A model generated the notes under the pieces. That model searched no databases. It saw nothing but the letters and a program-made list of their open reading frames with translations, and had not been told where the DNA came from. The position numbers were made by a program, and so were the translations under genes. This document shows positions 62,606 through 64,000 of a DNA stretch of 64,000 nt, piece after piece. This DNA is from Coffea arabica (taxonomy: Eukaryota > Streptophyta > Magnoliopsida > Gentianales > Rubiaceae): NCBI RefSeq assembly GCF_036785885.1, contig NC_092312.1, positions 17,440,001 through 17,504,000 of the forward strand. The letters run 5' to 3'. The first letter of the stretch is position 1; each line of letters opens with the position of its first letter.

Positions 62606-63914
62606 CTTAATCCAAAGCAGAGCCATTAATTAATCCAACGCAGTACAGAGCTATTTCCACTGTGGAGAATCAGGGTTGAAACATGGATGTATAGCAGACT
62701 TTTTTTTATTTTTTTGGGTACAGATTTATAGCAGACATTAAGAGACGAAGTAGTGGGTCTGGGAATGCTGCGTTTTGAAAAGAATGGCTTCTTTAATTCC
62801 CTAATATGGTTGGAGGGATTTTTCCAGCAGTATGTCGGATGTGCTATATCCTTGCCAATTATATCCAATGTAGCTTTGAAAACCGGGGTTCTTACTTTTT
62901 CTCGGATATTGGGTCTTCCTAACACCCAATAGTTTCTATGGTTTTATAGCAAATCTAAAAATTCTCAAATTTGGCACCTTATTAAATATGATTAGTATTC
63001 AAAATCTGTCCACAATAATAAAGTGGTTTCTAAAGTTTCAACGAAGATTTAATCTGGTTCCGTACAAATTTGATTTTGACCAGAAAAGGATAATCAATAG
63101 AATTCAGGCCATCGTTCACGATGAAAGTCACTTGAAAAAAACAAAAATATGAACGTTAGTCAAAGTAAATACAGAGAAAATTATAGTCCGTAAGTTCAAT
63201 AATTGGACTTTAAATTTCACTTCCATCTTAATGCTAATTGGGCTTTAAATTTGTAAATGCTTAAAATAATATTGCACTTTTTGGCTAGAAACAGAGTAGT
63301 GTGATTTGTTTAGACAATTTATCACACGACCGGAGAAGTAAAGTGTGGGGCAAAGCGTGAATAACCCTTTATTTTATCATTTTAACTAGTTTTCATAGGA
63401 CATCACGATTTTCAATCGACCAAATTCTCTAAATTGTCAGAAAGGTCTTAGATGTCTTTAAAATCGATTGAGAAAGTACTTTGTCACGACTAAGACATTG
63501 GCGGACAAGGGGCAGAAACGGTTGTATGTTACTGATTGTGTGTATTTTTTACTGTACGTAATTTTGATTGCACACGACGTAATTTTAGAACAATTTTTGT
63601 GAATCTCACACATGGACCGCTTCGCATGCAAAGTTAGGCTAGCGATTCGTCAGTACATCTGCCACTGGGCCTGTGCTCCGGTGGTCACTGCCCAGCCTTT
63701 CAAGGCTTGGTGATGTCGAACCTTCGATCCCACCAAAATTGTCATAATATGGGATGATTTTTCTTGACTATTTTCGATGAAATTTCTACTCACATCGAGT
63801 TTCATCGATTTATCTTTTTGGAAATCAGACGACTCAGCGGCAGGGCATCCCAGAAGCCCAGGTGTTTTCCTCTCGTAGCCTCTTTATAATGCTGCTGAGA
63901 CATTTGATTAAACG

Positions 63915-64000
63915 ATGGCAGCGGGGTCAATCCTGACGACGATGCTGCTGCTGGCGGTTTGTACCATCGCCATTACAGACCAAAGAAGTTTGGATGATTT
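63915..64000 (+). CDS. Possible 5' end of a secretory-protein gene (cut by the window edge)
   Basis: An ATG at 63915 opens a frame of 28 codons that is still open at the right edge. It begins MAAGSILTTMLLLAVCTIAI, which looks like a signal peptide, followed by TDQRSLDD. The bases are more GC-rich than the preceding intergenic DNA, as in other coding exons here. The family cannot be named from so few residues, and a chance frame cannot be excluded. Confidence 0.4.
   Translation, partial: MAAGSILTTMLLLAVCTIAITDQRSLDD

Larger units (their letters stand above)
60576..63914. other. Intergenic region after RPS16
   Basis: The RPS16 3' untranslated region comes first. No further gene is supported before 63915. 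Short repeats at 61571-61696 and a Stowaway remnant at 62499-62605 are listed separately. A fragment at about 63650-63725 (GTGGTCACTGCCCAGCCTTT, then CGAACCTTCGATCCC) resembles the promoter-box part of tRNA-derived SINEs, at low confidence. The stretch 63540-63610 resembles 17515-17620. Confidence 0.4.

Noticed and set aside
63650-63725. tRNA-derived SINE
   Set aside because: B-box-like GAACCTTCGATCCC and an upstream GGTGGTCACTGCC are suggestive, but no A-tail or target duplication was found, so it was not listed as an element.

Overview
The window is nuclear DNA from a flowering plant, very probably a eudicot and perhaps an asterid; the species cannot be fixed from the sequence alone. The reasons are the AT-rich intergenic DNA, the GT/AG introns, the plant-specific gene families (U-box/ARM ligase, caffeoyl-CoA O-methyltransferase, ALP1-like protein) and the plant-type miniature transposons. 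I support seven complete protein genes and one possible gene cut by the right edge, about one gene per 8-9 kb. No rRNA, tRNA, CRISPR array or prokaryotic-style operon was seen.

Layout. 1-8.8 kb: no firm gene; a dense run of small DNA transposons (nested Stowaway-type pair, long-inverted-repeat Mutator-like element, a second element with 9-bp target duplication, a near-complete hairpin). 8.85-12.2 kb (+): eight-exon secreted/GPI-anchored PI-PLC X-domain protein. 12.2-21.6 kb: intergenic, with a second long-inverted-repeat Mutator-like element and a Tourist-type MITE. 21.7-22.9 kb (+): intronless PUB25/PUB26-type U-box ligase. 25.2-27.5 kb (-): three-exon bHLH95/ZHOUPI-like transcription factor. 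31.1-32.1 kb: PIF/Harbinger deletion derivative that keeps a broken transposase tail. 33.3-38.5 kb (-): MBR1/MBR2-type RING-H2 ligase, with a leader running to about 40 kb. 40-46.9 kb: intergenic, with several local duplications. 46.9-48.2 kb (+): ALP1-like domesticated Harbinger transposase with no catalytic triad left. 48.2-53.8 kb: repeats. 53.85-55.3 kb (+): five-exon CCoAOMT of lignin biosynthesis, with AC elements upstream. 60.1-60.6 kb (+): intronless cytosolic ribosomal protein S16 with telo-box and site II motifs. 63.9-64.0 kb (+): possible start of a secretory-protein gene.

The genes do not form a pathway cluster; each appears to have its own promoter. Two encode E3 ubiquitin ligases of unrelated types, one a lignin enzyme, one a translation component, one a seed-type bHLH factor. 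The most interesting material is transposon-related: two long-inverted-repeat elements with perfect 9-bp target duplications, a nested Stowaway pair, a recurrent small MITE, and the co-occurrence of a host-adopted Harbinger transposase gene with decayed Harbinger elements. I found nothing that I would call a new biological system.
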